Source: Prorocentrum cordatum (taxonomy: Eukaryota; Sar; Dinophyceae; Prorocentrales; Prorocentraceae). Taken from it: DNA of 64,000 nucleotides. The position numbers and the translations under genes were made by a program. The stretch covers positions 128,179 to 192,178 of the forward strand of contig CAUYUJ010020593.1 in the NCBI GenBank assembly GCA_963575745.1, given 5' to 3'. This document shows, in pieces, positions 20,165-30,369 of this stretch. How positions within the stretch are numbered: position 1 is the first letter of the stretch; each line of letters starts with the position of its first letter. The notes under the pieces were generated by a model that was not told where the DNA came from, did not search any database, and saw nothing but the letters and a program-made list of their open reading frames with translations.

Positions 20165-20700
20165 CCCCAACATCGGTCACGCGGAAGAGCTCTCGCGTGA
20201 CCGATGTTGGGCCCCTCTGTGGGCTCCTCTTGGAGCTCCGAGAGGAGCCAAAGATGGCCCCACGAGGGCCCCGACGAGACCCCAAGAGGACCCAAGCAGG
20301 CCCAAGAGGGACCCAAGAGAGCCCCAGCATAGGTCACGCGGAAGAGCCCTCGCGTGACCGATGTTGAGCCCCTCTTTGGGCTCCTCTTGGAGCTCCAAGA
20401 GGGGCCCAAGATGGCCCCACGAGGGCCCCGAGGGAGCCCCACGTGGGCCCAAGGAGGCCCAAGAGGGACCCAAGAGAGCCCCAACATCGGTCACGCGGAA
20501 GAGCTCTCGCGTGACCGATGGTGGGCCCCCTCTTTGGGCTCCTCTTGGTGCTCCGAGAGGAGCCCAAGATGGCCCCACGAGGGCCCCGTCGAGACCCCAA
20601 GAGGGCCCAAGGAGGCCCAATAGGGCCCCAAGAGGGCCCCAACATCGGTCACGCGAAAGAGCTCTCGCGTGACCGATGTTGGGCCCCTCTGTGGGCTCCT
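20165..20700. repeat. Four regularly spaced hairpins, 157-bp period
   Basis: Arms CCAACATCGGTCACGCG and CGCGTGACCGATGTTGG (17 bp, perfect in the first copy) enclose a 10-base loop GAAGAGCTCT. Copies: 20167-20210, 20325-20366, 20481-20522, 20639-20682. Copies 2 and 3 have one or two changes. The spacer is CCCCTCTNTGGGCTCCTCTTGG and AGCTCCGAGAGGAGCCNAAG, itself partly self-complementary, plus GGCCCAAGAGG motifs. Confidence 0.9.
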
Positions 20701-20779
20701 CTTGGAGCTCCGAGAGGAGCCCAAGGTGGCCCCACGAGGGCCCCGACGAGCCCCAAGAGAGCCCAAGAGGGCCCCAAGA

Positions 20780-20884
20780 GCGCCCCAACATCTCCTCTCC
20801 TTCCTCCTCCTCCCTCCTCTGCATCTTCCTCCTCCTCCTCCTCCTCCTCCTCCTCCTCCTCCTCCTCCTCCTCCTTCTCCTCTC
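20780..20884 (+). repeat. (CTC)n microsatellite
   Basis: TCCTCCTC run, longest pure stretch about 20828-20870, ending the hairpin block. From 20885 to 21060 a short GGCCCAAGAGG tract like that at 19380-19450 follows. Confidence 0.95.
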
Positions 20885-21089
20885 CAGGGGAATGAAAACC
20901 AGAGGATAGCTCACGGAGAGCCCAAGCACCCTCTTGTTGCATCCATCTTGGCTTCCAGATGGAGCCCAAGAAGGCCCCAAGGAGGCCCCTCAAGAGGCCC
21001 CAGGAGACCCCAGACGTCCAAGGACGCCCCCAAGACGCTTCGCGTCACCAATTTCTTCTCGCAACGATTCCTGGGTCTGTGACTCGACA

Positions 21090-21126
21090 GAACCTAAGCG
21101 CGCGCGAAGCGCGCGCGTGGTTCTAG
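21090..21126. repeat. Short GCGCGCG hairpin (three-copy family)
   Basis: AGAACCTAAGCGCGCGCGAA then GCGCGCGCGTGGTTCTA. The ends AGAACC / GGTTCT and the GCGCGCG cores pair. Relatives at 30166-30197 (TTAAGCGCGCGCGTAGCGCA then CGCGTAGTTC) and 33695-33731 (AGAACCACGCGCGCGCGCAG then CGCGCGCGTGGTTCTA, the best hairpin). Confidence 0.7.
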
Positions 21127-22494
21127 TGTGCATTTGTTTGCCGACATACCAATCGTCTTGGCAGATTTGGACGGCCTTCGAATGATGTGCGATTGGGGCG
21201 GTGCATCTTGTCGCAAATCGTGTGTATTGCGCGAGAGCGCGTTGAAAAAATACGCGCCGCTTCTTCATGGTAGTGTAGATATGTTTGCATGGGTGTCAGG
21301 TAGTTTCAGCCTTTGGACCACGATATAACGATTGGGAGTATGGAGATTGTGTTGATCTTGAAGGGCAGCCAAGGTTTTGTTTCGAAGAGATAGTCCAAGG
21401 GTTCGGCTTTAACCCGAACGCGCATACAGTGTAGGCCGGCGCCCGTCTTCGCGTGGTGTTGCACATATGTTCTATCATTTGCACCGATTGGGTTTACAAT
21501 TGTTAGCCCATGGGACGTTCTCGAGAGTGTTCTCGTTGTTTGCAGCCTCGTGCAAACACCGTCGGTCTTCTGTTCGCTCTTTGGTGGGATGCAATGAAGG
21601 CAGTCTGGTCGTTTCCACAGCGGCGCGCTAAGCGCTTTGAGTTGCATCGCGCTTGCTCCGCCCATAACGAGGGAAACCGAAAACGAAGCCTCTGCGTGGT
21701 GCATTGTATAGAAGAGCCATGTGGTGCACGACGCCCGCATGAGAATGGAACGGGGGTCCTTCGAAGCAGCATGTCGCGTCCTTGAATATGCGCCTTGTGG
21801 CCAAGCGGTCTTCGGGGCATGAGTTCGATGGCGCGGCCAGGAAGGTGCCTGGTGCCCTCAGGGGCCACGGCGAGATATTCCAGCGGACATGCGGCGCTGA
21901 TCTTGTTCTCCCCGAGCATCACACATCCTTGCGCGTCCCCACCCCAGTTCCTCACGGGCGGGCGCGTGGTGGATATGTTTGTGGTGGAGAGGCTCAACCT
22001 CCGATCCAAGCAGGTTGCCGAACGTGCGAAAAAAACACCGCGGTGTGGAATAGATCAGTGCCGGTATCGCCTTTCACGAAGCAACGCAACCAATTGCGCG
22101 AAGGCGGCATCCATTTCAGGAATGGCCTGCTTGGCCGTGCTTCTTCTATGCGCGGGTATCCACACGCAGAGCTGTCCAGGGCCGCCCGCCTGGACGGCCG
22201 CGAGTTTCATGTGGGTGACGTTGCTATTGTTGGAGACCGCGTTGGAAAGTTGCAGCGCGCGCGCTCTACGGCTGATTTCATTTTACTTCTGCAAGAGATG
22301 GCTCCGATCGGCCCCGCGACCCCGTCGAGCAACACATCGTTTGACTCGCAATCGATGCGCGGCCATGATGGGAGATATTCGCGAGGCCCACGCTTGGCAC
22401 CGGCATGCTCGTGATAAGTTCGTTGTGATGTTTAGTGGATGTGCGACGTTTTTTGTTACTCCGTCGGATGTTCCTTCCATTGGTTTTCCGTGCC
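21127..22494. other. No confident gene
   Basis: Moderate GC and few repeats. Several frames of 90-210 codons exist on both strands (for example 21782-22414 and 21795-22742 plus) but overlap one another and show no domain I recognise. Probably intergenic or intron sequence. Confidence 0.35.
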
Positions 22495-22745
22495 ATCCCA
22501 TGGTGTTGGGCCTTCGTTTTGAGAGTGAGCATGCTCCCCCGCCACCCCATATTTTGGCACACATGCCCCACGCGTTTTGCCCCGTAGGGATCCCCACCGA
22601 AGGCCCCAATGGGACAGGCCCGCATGCCCCCGCCAACCGACTTTGGCACAGCCCTCGCGGCCCCACGGGGAATTCCACCGAAAACGCTTTTAACAACTGC
22701 GGTAATCACAACTGCATATGGTTGGGTCCGTCGCCAAGGTGATTT
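22495..22745 (+). repeat. Dispersed minisatellite element, locus 4 (minimal copy)
   Basis: Left edge CATCCCATGGTGTTGGGCCT then TCGTTTTGA (22494-22522); about two units with the core (CGTTTTGCCCCGTAGGGATC, CCCACCGAAGGCCCCAATGG); right edge AATCACAACTGCATATGGTT, GGGTCCGTCGCCAAGG (22707-22742). It has both edges and almost no array, so it best shows what the element is without its amplified centre. Confidence 0.75.
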
Positions 22746-23119
22746 TCCCTGGGCTTAAACGCCCCAATCCCCGCTGCGCATATAACTTCGGAGCGGCACA
22801 TCCTCCCCCGCCCGCCGCCCAAGAACTTCATCCTCCCCCCTTTCCCGCCTTTTCTCCGACCGCATTCCACCTGCATCCTGTCCCTTCCTCAGCAGTTGGG
22901 GTCCGCTCTGTCTGTGTCAGGGAATTCCTCGCAAATCATGCCGCCGCGATTTAGCAATACATACAGCAGCTACGCGGATGGAGAGCAGCTCATTTTGAGG
23001 TTGTGGTTTTCGCTTCGGCGAAGGTTTCGCGGATGGGGGGCGGTCGTCTTATTTTTGTTCATCTATATGTATTTGCCGCGGGCGAAGAAAAAGTGAGGCA
23101 GGGAACCGAGTAGGGGGAG
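22746..23119. other. No gene seen
   Basis: C-rich unique sequence to 22890, then ordinary sequence with a 66-codon frame of no recognised family. Confidence 0.3.
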
Positions 23120-23179
23120 GAGGGTGATAATCGCGGTGGCGAACGACGACGGTGACGACGACGCCGACGGCGACGACGG

Positions 23180-23211
<32 letters not shown>

Positions 23212-23315
23212 GTGGTTTCGACGACGACGACGACGGCGGCGACAGCTACGACGGTGGCGACGGCGACGGCGGCGGCGACGATGACGGTGGCGACGACGAC
23301 GACGACAGGGAACGC
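23120..23315 (+). repeat. (GAC/GGC)n triplet tract
   Basis: GACGACGGCGACGACGAC-type repeat, the same class as at 7.0, 14.3 and (as GTC) 62.8 kb. Confidence 0.9.
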
Positions 23316-23479
23316 AAAGGAAAAGGAGGAACGGCAGCAAGATAAGATGTTAATCGGCCTCGCCGTCGTCCTCGCCGTCTCTATCGTCGTCCTCAGGATA
23401 ATCGTCGTCGTCGCCTTTTGTCGTGGCATTCGTTGTCGATGTCGTTTTTTGTTTTGTGCTTGATGTTTTTGTTCGCTGG

Positions 23480-24860
23480 CCAGTCCGCATATGTGCCCAG
23501 TCAAAGATGCTTAGTTTAGTTTAAAATGAGGCAGGTAAGTCCCATAAGTTTATGGTGGTGCTAAGGCTCGTTTGTGGCATATGTAGTGGTTTACCAGGTG
23601 ATGCATGATATCCGACTTGCCATCTGAATATGTGACCTGTGCAGAATATGTGTTGTTCATGTTGGCAACAGCGGTTGCAATAACAATTCAGCGACCACAA
23701 ACCAACATCACGACATTTCAAGTCCAAATGATTTAGCTCAAGTGTTATTTTTTTCACGGCTGTTGTATCAGATTGGACCAACCGGACCAATTGGACCCAT
23801 TGAAACATGCGGACCGGATCAATTGGGCCTTGGGCTTGAGGGCGAGTATGGTCGACACGAGAGCCACCGAGTAATCATAGTGTGGCCTGACCGCCAGCAA
23901 GGAATGTTACTGTTTATTCCCCGCCGTTCCAGACAGGACGATAAGCGCGTTCCTGCGACAACGGCCGCCCGTGTCGTCCATTGGAAGGAGCATCTGGTCA
24001 TCCCGTTCTACCCTGGGGTCGCTCATCTTGGATTGTCTGTGCTTGCTTGCTCTGCCTCCTGTACAACCATGACGAATTTCAATATGCAGTTCCTGGACAT
24101 TCAGCATCAGTGTTGGTATTTCCGCTGTCGAAACTGGCCTAATACGGCACATACCCGACTGATGTGGCGCAGTTCTGGTTGGTGCCGCTTGGTCTTGTAG
24201 AATTCTCTGGGATGAATCTGGGCGAATCCGTCTCCATGGCCACTGATACAGTTTTGCGTTGATAGCTTCTAAGTGTTATTACGAAGACCGCCCAGGAGTG
24301 TGCCTCTTACCAAATTGGTGATACTCCATGACAGCCAACCATGAACTTTTGCGTTCTGGCGACACGGACGGCATTCTTCAATCGGGCTGTGGTTCATTCA
24401 ACCTCCCGGGCACGTTCAGCATATTTCGGCTTTCCATATTGAGGATCTCTTGATGCCAGTTGAAGTTGTTCTTGATAATCAGAGCATGCATTTCCTTGGC
24501 ATAGTTGCGTCTTTCGTATTCCTTTGTCGCTTCTTGCTGGAGTAAACGCTCTGCCGGATTTCCACAGACGGCCAGTAAAAGTGCAGAAATATTTTTTTTG
24601 TCCAAGCGATAAGTTTGTCACAAATCCCCTGTCCTTCACATCGACTGCCCAAGGCTCGAGAAGTAGTCGTTGGGCAAACGCCAGACGGATTGACCCCTGG
24701 GGCCATCCAACAGTTCACCGCAGACGTAGAGGGACACGTGTTATGTTGCAGAGTTTTGGATCACGGTAGTTTTGGAGAGTGGCGATCATTGTGTCGTCGG
24801 TGTTTGTGGCAAGGTAAGAGTCGTGTTGACCCTGTGGCTCGCCACATTGCCCTGTCAGTG
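23480..24860. other. AT-richer island, no confident gene
   Basis: Base composition drops clearly below the surroundings. A 75-codon minus-strand frame at 24378-24605 begins MDKKNISALLLAVCGNPAER and has natural composition (Lys, Asn and Glu present, not only GC codons); another at 23907-24152 is similar. I recognise neither. The island may be an insertion or a less degraded stretch of host sequence. Confidence 0.35.
24378..24605 (-). CDS. Possible short coding segment, unknown
   Basis: 75 codons, minus strand, MDKKNISALL... to ...NVPGRLNEPQPD. Composition is unlike the GC-driven shadow frames elsewhere: many Asn, Lys, Glu and Met. No family recognised, no second exon placed. Could be part of a gene extending upstream to about 24720 in another frame. 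Confidence 0.2.
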   Translation of the reverse strand: MDKKNISALLLAVCGNPAERLLQQEATKEYERRNYAKEMHALIIKNNFNWHQEILNMESRNMLNVPGRLNEPQPD

Positions 24861-24862
24861 GT

Positions 24863-26564
24863 GCTTACTGTAGTCTCTTCGAACGTTGTGTCCACTTTTG
24901 TCGTTGCACGACTTTGGTAGTTTCTTTGCTCGTGCCGTTGGCAGTCGTTACACATATATCGGAGGTTGAGGGGTGAGATTGCAGTGGAACGGAGACCGTG
25001 CGTGCGGGCGAGGCGTGCTTTTCGTTTCGTTCGTGTCGTGCGTGCGGGCGAGGCGAAGCTGCGTGGGCGCGCGAGAGGAATGAACCCTCCGTTGCGAGGG
25101 CGAAGTCAAGTCAAATGATTATTCCCCTCCCGCCCGCCCGTCCGGCGGTGGATCGCGGTGTCCCGCGGTGTCCCGTGGTGTCCCGCGGTGTCCCGTGGTG
25201 TCCGCCGTTGCTAGGGCGAAGTCAAGACAAATGATCTCCCCAGCTTGCCCATCCGTCCGCCCGTCCGGCGGTTGCTCGCGGTGTCCCGCGGTGTCCCGTG
25301 GTGTCCCGTGGTGTCCCGTTGAGTGAGCTCGATCGTGAGATCGACACTGAGATCGATGTGGCTCCCCGAGGTGTCCCGTGGTGTCCAAATCAGTGAGATC
25401 GATTGTGAGATCGATCGTGAGATCGACAGGTGTCCCGTGGTGTCCCGTGGTGTCCCGTTGAGTGAGATCAACAGGTGTCTCGTGGTGTCCCGTGGTGTCC
25501 AGTTGAGTGAGATCGATAGTGAGATCGACATTGAGATCGATGTGGTGCCCCGAGGTGTAACGTGGTGTCCCAAACAGTGAGATCGATAGTGAGATCGAGA
25601 GGTGTCCCGCGGTGTCCCGTGGTGTCCCGTTGAGTGAGATCGATAGTGAGATCGATAGTAAGATTTATAGTGAGATCGATGTGGTGTCCCGAGTTTTCCT
25701 GTGGCGCTCTATGGTGTCATGGGGTGTCCCGTTGAGTGAGATCGATAGAGAGATCGATTGTGAGACCGATAGTGAGATCGAGAGGTGTCCCGCGGTGTCC
25801 CGTGGTGGCCTGTGGTGTCCCGTAGTGTCCCGTTGAGTGAGATCGATAGTGAGATCCATAGTGAGATCGATCAGTGTCCCGTGGTGTCCCGTGGTGTCCC
25901 GTTGAGTGAGATCGATAGTGAGATCGATTGAGTCAGATGTTGGTTCCCCCCCTCTCCCCAACCCACAACCTCCGTATCACCCGAAGGGTGGTAGGGGGAG
26001 AGGGGGGGGGAACCAACATCTGACTCAATCGATCTCACTATCAATCTCACTCAACGGGACACCACGGGACACCACGGGACACTTGTCGATCTCATTATCG
26101 ACCTCACTCAACGGGACACCACGGGACACCACGGGACACTACGGGACAGTTGTCGATCTCATTATCGAGCTCACAATCGATCTCACTGTTTGGGAAACCA
26201 CGGGACACCTCGGGGCACCACATTCATCAATCCCAGTATAGATCTCACTATCGATCTCACTATCGATCTCACTCAACGGGACACCGCCAGGGCCACCGCT
26301 GGACGGACGGACGGAGGAGAAACATTTGTCTTGACTTCGCCCTAGCAACGGCGGGTTCATCCCCCTCGCGCGTCCACGCAGCTTCGCCTCGCCCGCACGC
26401 ACGACACGAACGAAACGAAACGATTTCGGGTCTCCCTTCCATTGCGATCTCACCCCCCAACCTCCGAGACATGTAGAACGGCTGCCAGTGGCACGAGAAA
26501 ATGAAAATACCAATGTCGTGCAACGACAGCAGTGGACACAACGTTCGAGGAGACTAGAGTAAGC
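24863..26564. mobile_element. 1.7-kb palindromic element built of GGTGTCCCGT and GTGAGATCGATA repeats
   Basis: The ends are inverted copies: GCTTACTGTAGTCTCTTCGA ACGTTGTGTCCAC (24863-) against the complement of GTGGACACAACGTTCGAGGA GACTAGAGTAAGC (26532-26564). Moving inward both arms carry, in mirror order, a GTCGTTGCACGAC motif, TCGGAGGTTGRGGGGTGAGA, CGTTTCGTTCGTGTCGTGCG, GGCGAGGCGAAGCTGCGTGG, and arrays of GGTGTCCCGT and GTGAGATCGATA. The centre is a hairpin near 25936-26034 (TTGAGTCAGATGTTGGTTCC / GGAACCAACATCTGACTCAA). The left arm is about twice the right, by expansion of the arrays. No protein frame: Ile/Ser/Leu-rich frames are repeat shadows. Confidence 0.85.
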
Positions 26565-27640
26565 TCCACTGAGATCTCAGTGCAACGGAGACCCCCAACC
26601 AGGAAATCGTTTCGTTTCGTTCATGTCGTGCGTGCGGGCGAGGCGAAGCTGCGTGGGCGCGCGAGAGGAATGGACCCTCCGTTGCTAGGGCGAAGTCTGA
26701 ACACCAGTTATTTCTATATTACTGGGTCGATGGCTGTGCTGGTTGTGCATAAGTTTCCCGAGGTGTTTCACCAGTTTAGTTGTTTGACTTGTCTGACATT
26801 AAACAAGAATAGTGCTAAACTTGTGTTATGTTATTTATGGGTGATTATTATGTATACCGGCAGTTTCACATTTTTTATTTCGGACATATGATCTCCCCCG
26901 TCCGCCCGTCCGTCCGTCCGGCGGTGGCTCGCGGTGTCCCGCGGTGTCCCGTGGTGTCCCGTTGTGTCCCGTTGAGTGAGATCGATCGTGAGATCGATAT
27001 TGAGATCAATACTGAGATCGATGCTGAGATCGATGTGGTTCTCCGAGGTGTCCCGTGGTGTCCCAAAAAGCGAGATCGATAGTGAGATCGAGAGGTGTCC
27101 CGTGGTGTCCCGTGGTGTCCCGTTGATTGAGATCGATAGTGAGATCGATAGTAAGATCGACGTGGTGCCCCGAGGTGCCCCGTTGTGTCACAAAAATGTG
27201 AGATCGATAGTGAGATCGATAGTGAGATCGACATGTGTCCCGTGGTGTCCCGTTGTGTCCCGTGGTGTCCCGTTGAGTGACATCGATAGTGAGATCGATA
27301 GTGAGATCGTTGTGGTGTCCCGAGGTGTCCCGTGGTGTCCCGTTGTGTCCCGTGGTGTCTTATTGTGTCCCGTCGAGTGAAATCGATAGTGAGATCGATA
27401 GTGTGACCGATAGTGAGATCGAGAGGTGTCCCGCGGTGTCCCGTGGTGTCCCGTGGTACCCCGACGTGCCCCGTTGAGTCCCAAAAGGTGAGATCGATAG
27501 TGAGATCGACATGTGTCCCGTGTGTCCCGTGGTGCCCCGTTGAGCGAGATCGATAGTGAGATCGATTGAGTCAGAGATTGGTTCCCCCCCTCTCCCCCCC
27601 ACAACCTCCCCATCACCCGAAGGGTGGTCGAATAGGTATA
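26565..27640 (+). mobile_element. Half copy of the palindromic element, interrupted by an AT-rich insert
   Basis: CGTTTCGTTCATGTCGTGCG, GGCGAGGCGAAGCTGCGTGG and CCGTTGCTAGGGCGAAGTC (26608-26696) match the left arm. An AT-rich segment (about 26698-26887) without similarity elsewhere in the window interrupts it. The arrays of GGTGTCCCGT and GTGAGATCGATA then run 26925-27555, and the centre motif TTGAGTCAGAGATTGGTTCC and CACCCGAAGGGTGGTCG ends it at about 27629. There is no second arm. Confidence 0.8.
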
Positions 27641-27645
27641 TGTAT

Positions 27646-27684
<39 letters not shown>

Positions 27685-27712
27685 AAAAAAATAAAAAAAA
27701 GAGAAAGAGAGA
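27641..27712 (+). repeat. (GA)n and A-rich run
   Basis: GAGAGAGA run, then about 12 A's, then AATAAAAAAAAGAGAAAGAG. Confidence 0.95.
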
Positions 27713-28975
27713 TCCCCGTGCACGAGGCCCGGGCGCTCGGTGCCCAGGGCACGGGGGGGCATTGGAGGACCAAGGTTTCCCAGACTGCTCCCAGAGCACG
27801 CCGGAGCGGCCCTGAAGCTCCCAGACTGCCCAAGAGAGCTCCCAGAAGTCCTCGGGGATTTCGACAAGCCCCTCCAAGACAGCCCAGATAGCCCCAACGT
27901 GGCCCAAGATGGGCTCGAGACAGCAAGCACACAGCCCAAGAGGCCTCCAAGAGGCCTCAAGAGAGCTCCGAGAGGCGTCCCGAGAGAGCCCGAACAGGCC
28001 ATGTTCGATGTGTTTCGGTTTCTCGCGTTCTCGAGCGTCCAACGCTCCAAGGCTGCCGACGACGCCCCCAAGACCGCCCCAAGACCGCCGAAGAGGCCCC
28101 CAAAAGAGCCCCAAGACGGCCCAGGAGGAGCCCCAGACGGCCACAGAGCGGGAGCGGGAGGCCCCAATGCGCTCCAAGACGGCCCAGAAGGCCCCAACGT
28201 GGCCCCAGATGGGCCCAACACGGCAAATATTCAGCCCACGAGGCCTCCAAGAGGCCCCAAGAAAGTTCCGAGAGAGCCCGAACAGGCCCTAATCCTTGAT
28301 GTTTCTCACGTTTTTCAATGTTCTCCGCTTTCTCGCGTTCTCGAGCCTCCAACCTTCCACGACGCCCGATGACGCCCCCAAGATCGTCCCAAGACCGCCG
28401 AAGAGGCCCCAAAAAGGAGCCCCAAGACGGCCCTGGAGAGCCTGAAGACTGCCCAAGAGCAGCCCAAGACTGCCCAAGAGAATCCCAGGAGAGGCCCAAG
28501 ATGGGCCCCAGAGCGGGAGCGGAAGGCTCCAAGGCGATTCAGGACGGCCCAGATGATCCCAATGTGGCCCAAGATGAGCTCATGACGGCAAACACATAGC
28601 CCAAGAGGCCTCCAAGAGGCCCCGAGAGAGCTCCGAGAGAGAGAGCCCGAACAGGCCCTCGTCCTTGGTTTTCAGTCGTTTGTTTCAAATGTCTTCCGCT
28701 TTCTCGCGTTCTCGAGCTTCCAACGCTCCAAGACGGCCGAAGACGCCCCCAAGACCGCCGAAGGGGACCCCAAAAGAGTCCCAAGACGGCCCCAGAGAGC
28801 TTGAAAACTGCCCAGGATGAGCCCCAGGCAGCCCAAGAGGCCCCAGGACAGGCCCAAGATGGGCCCCAGAGCGGGAGCGGGAGGCCCCAGGGCGCTCGAA
28901 GACGGCCCAGATGGCCCGGGCCTCCCCTCTTCCGTCCCTCCTTCCTTCCCGCACCCCCTCCTTGCATCCATTCCC
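27713..28975 (+). repeat. Tandem repeats of about 290-370 bp in a GGCCCAAGAGG-rich tract
   Basis: The island GAGAGCCCGAACAGGCC followed by CTTTCTCGCGTTCTCGAGC and CCAACGCTCCAAG recurs at 27985, 28273 and 28643, separated by GGCCCAAGAGGCCCCAAGAC-like sequence. Same style as 18.9-20.1 kb and 30.4-31.9 kb but with a different island. Confidence 0.8.
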
Positions 28976-29490
28976 TCTTCTCTCTCTCTCTCTCTCCTCT
29001 TCCTCCCCTCACCCCTCAGCTTTCGTGTTCCTCCCTCCTCTCCTGGGACGGCCCCGCCAGAGCACCAACCAGGCCCCACCAGAGCGAGCGGGCCATCGCT
29101 ACATTTTATCATTTCACAAGTTGCTTTGCCCTTCCCACCTCTCAAGGGCGGTCCCAGCAGAGCGAGAGGGGTGTTGCTACACCATCTACAATCCCTGTCT
29201 TTTTGCTCCTCCCACCGCACCCGAGGTAGCCCCGTCAGGGCGCACGGGGTGTGGCTATACCATAATTGTCCTCAGGTTTCGTGTTCCTCCCGCCCCTCCT
29301 GGGCAAGTCCCGCGAGAGCGCCAGGGGACCCCCCGCCAGAGAAAGCAGGGCAGCCCTACACCACATTCTCTCACGCGTCCCTTGCTCCTCCCACCTTGCA
29401 GGGCGGACCCACCCGAGCGAGCGGGGTGTGGCTATATCATACAATTTCTCATGTTTCGTTTCTTCCCTCACCTCCTGAAAGGCCTCGCCA
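28976..29490 (+). repeat. About 100-130-bp tandem repeats, CGAGCGGGGTGTGGCTA
   Basis: About five imperfect units containing TTCGTGTTCCTCCC, GGCCCCGCCAGAGCG and GGGGTGTGGCTAYACCA. Proline/serine-rich frames across it are not considered genes. Confidence 0.65.
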
Positions 29491-30369
29491 AAGCGCCAAG
29501 AAGGTACCGCCAGAGGCCCCGTCGGATGTCCAGGCAGCCCCATACATGGGACATGCCAGGCAAATCGGACATGCCAGCCCCATACATGGAACATCCCCCG
29601 TAAGCCCGGACCTTCTGATCCCACGGGTGCGATTATCGCGGGCGTGAGGTTCGGCGTCCAGCACACAGAAGCTTCCCCTTTCCCCCGTGGACGGATTCAA
29701 CAATAATGGATTGCAGAGAAGGGCACTGATGACCGGGACATCTGCGCGCGCCCTTTGCAGATACCCGACGGCTGAACGACCGCTGAAAACGAGAAGCTTG
29801 GAGCACAAGGAATAGGGAAGAAACAACGCGCTCCCACGCGCGCGCAACGAGGCCCCGAGCCAACCCCAACGTCAGGAGCGGGCGGATGTCTGCGTGATCG
29901 GGCATGGGGATTCCGAACAGATGTGCAAAAACATTGGGTGTCAGGACGGGGCAGAGCGGAAATGACAATGGAGAAAAACAAGGCAGTTGGATTAACCAAA
30001 CAAAAGGCGGCAACAAGATTATGAGGTACGCGGGAACGTGGCGCCCCGCGTTCTGATTACGCGTTTCTTTGCGTCGATGGCATGGGCCCGAAAACGCTTT
30101 CATTCCGTCGTTGTGGCCACCGCGGGGCTTACAGCGGCACCCGTGGCTCTCACCTGCGACTAGATCTTAAGCGCGCGCGTAGCGCACGCGTAGTTCCTAT
30201 ATATATATATATATATATATATACCGTGCGCACGAAGCGGGGGGGCCAGGGAGGGGACCCCCGACAGTTCATGGCGGGACCAGGCCGCCAGGGGCCCCCC
30301 CTGACGGCCAAAGACCGCCCCAACACAGCTGAAAAGTGCCGCGACAGGCCCTCATGAAATTCGCATAAA
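29491..30369. other. No gene; GCGCGCG hairpin relative and (TA)n at 30195-30225
   Basis: Mostly unique sequence with weak CATGCCAG repeats at 29535-29600. The 30166-30197 hairpin relative directly abuts the (TA)n run. No coding signature. Confidence 0.45.

Noticed and set aside
18768-20357. 529-codon plus-strand frame
   Set aside because: Pro/Arg/Lys-rich translation of 385-bp tandem repeats; opposite strand is equally open.
24863-27640. Clustered short palindromic repeats resembling a CRISPR array
   Set aside because: Spacing is irregular, there are no unique spacers and no cas genes; the host is eukaryotic. GTGAGATCGATA units are simple tandem repeats in a palindrome.
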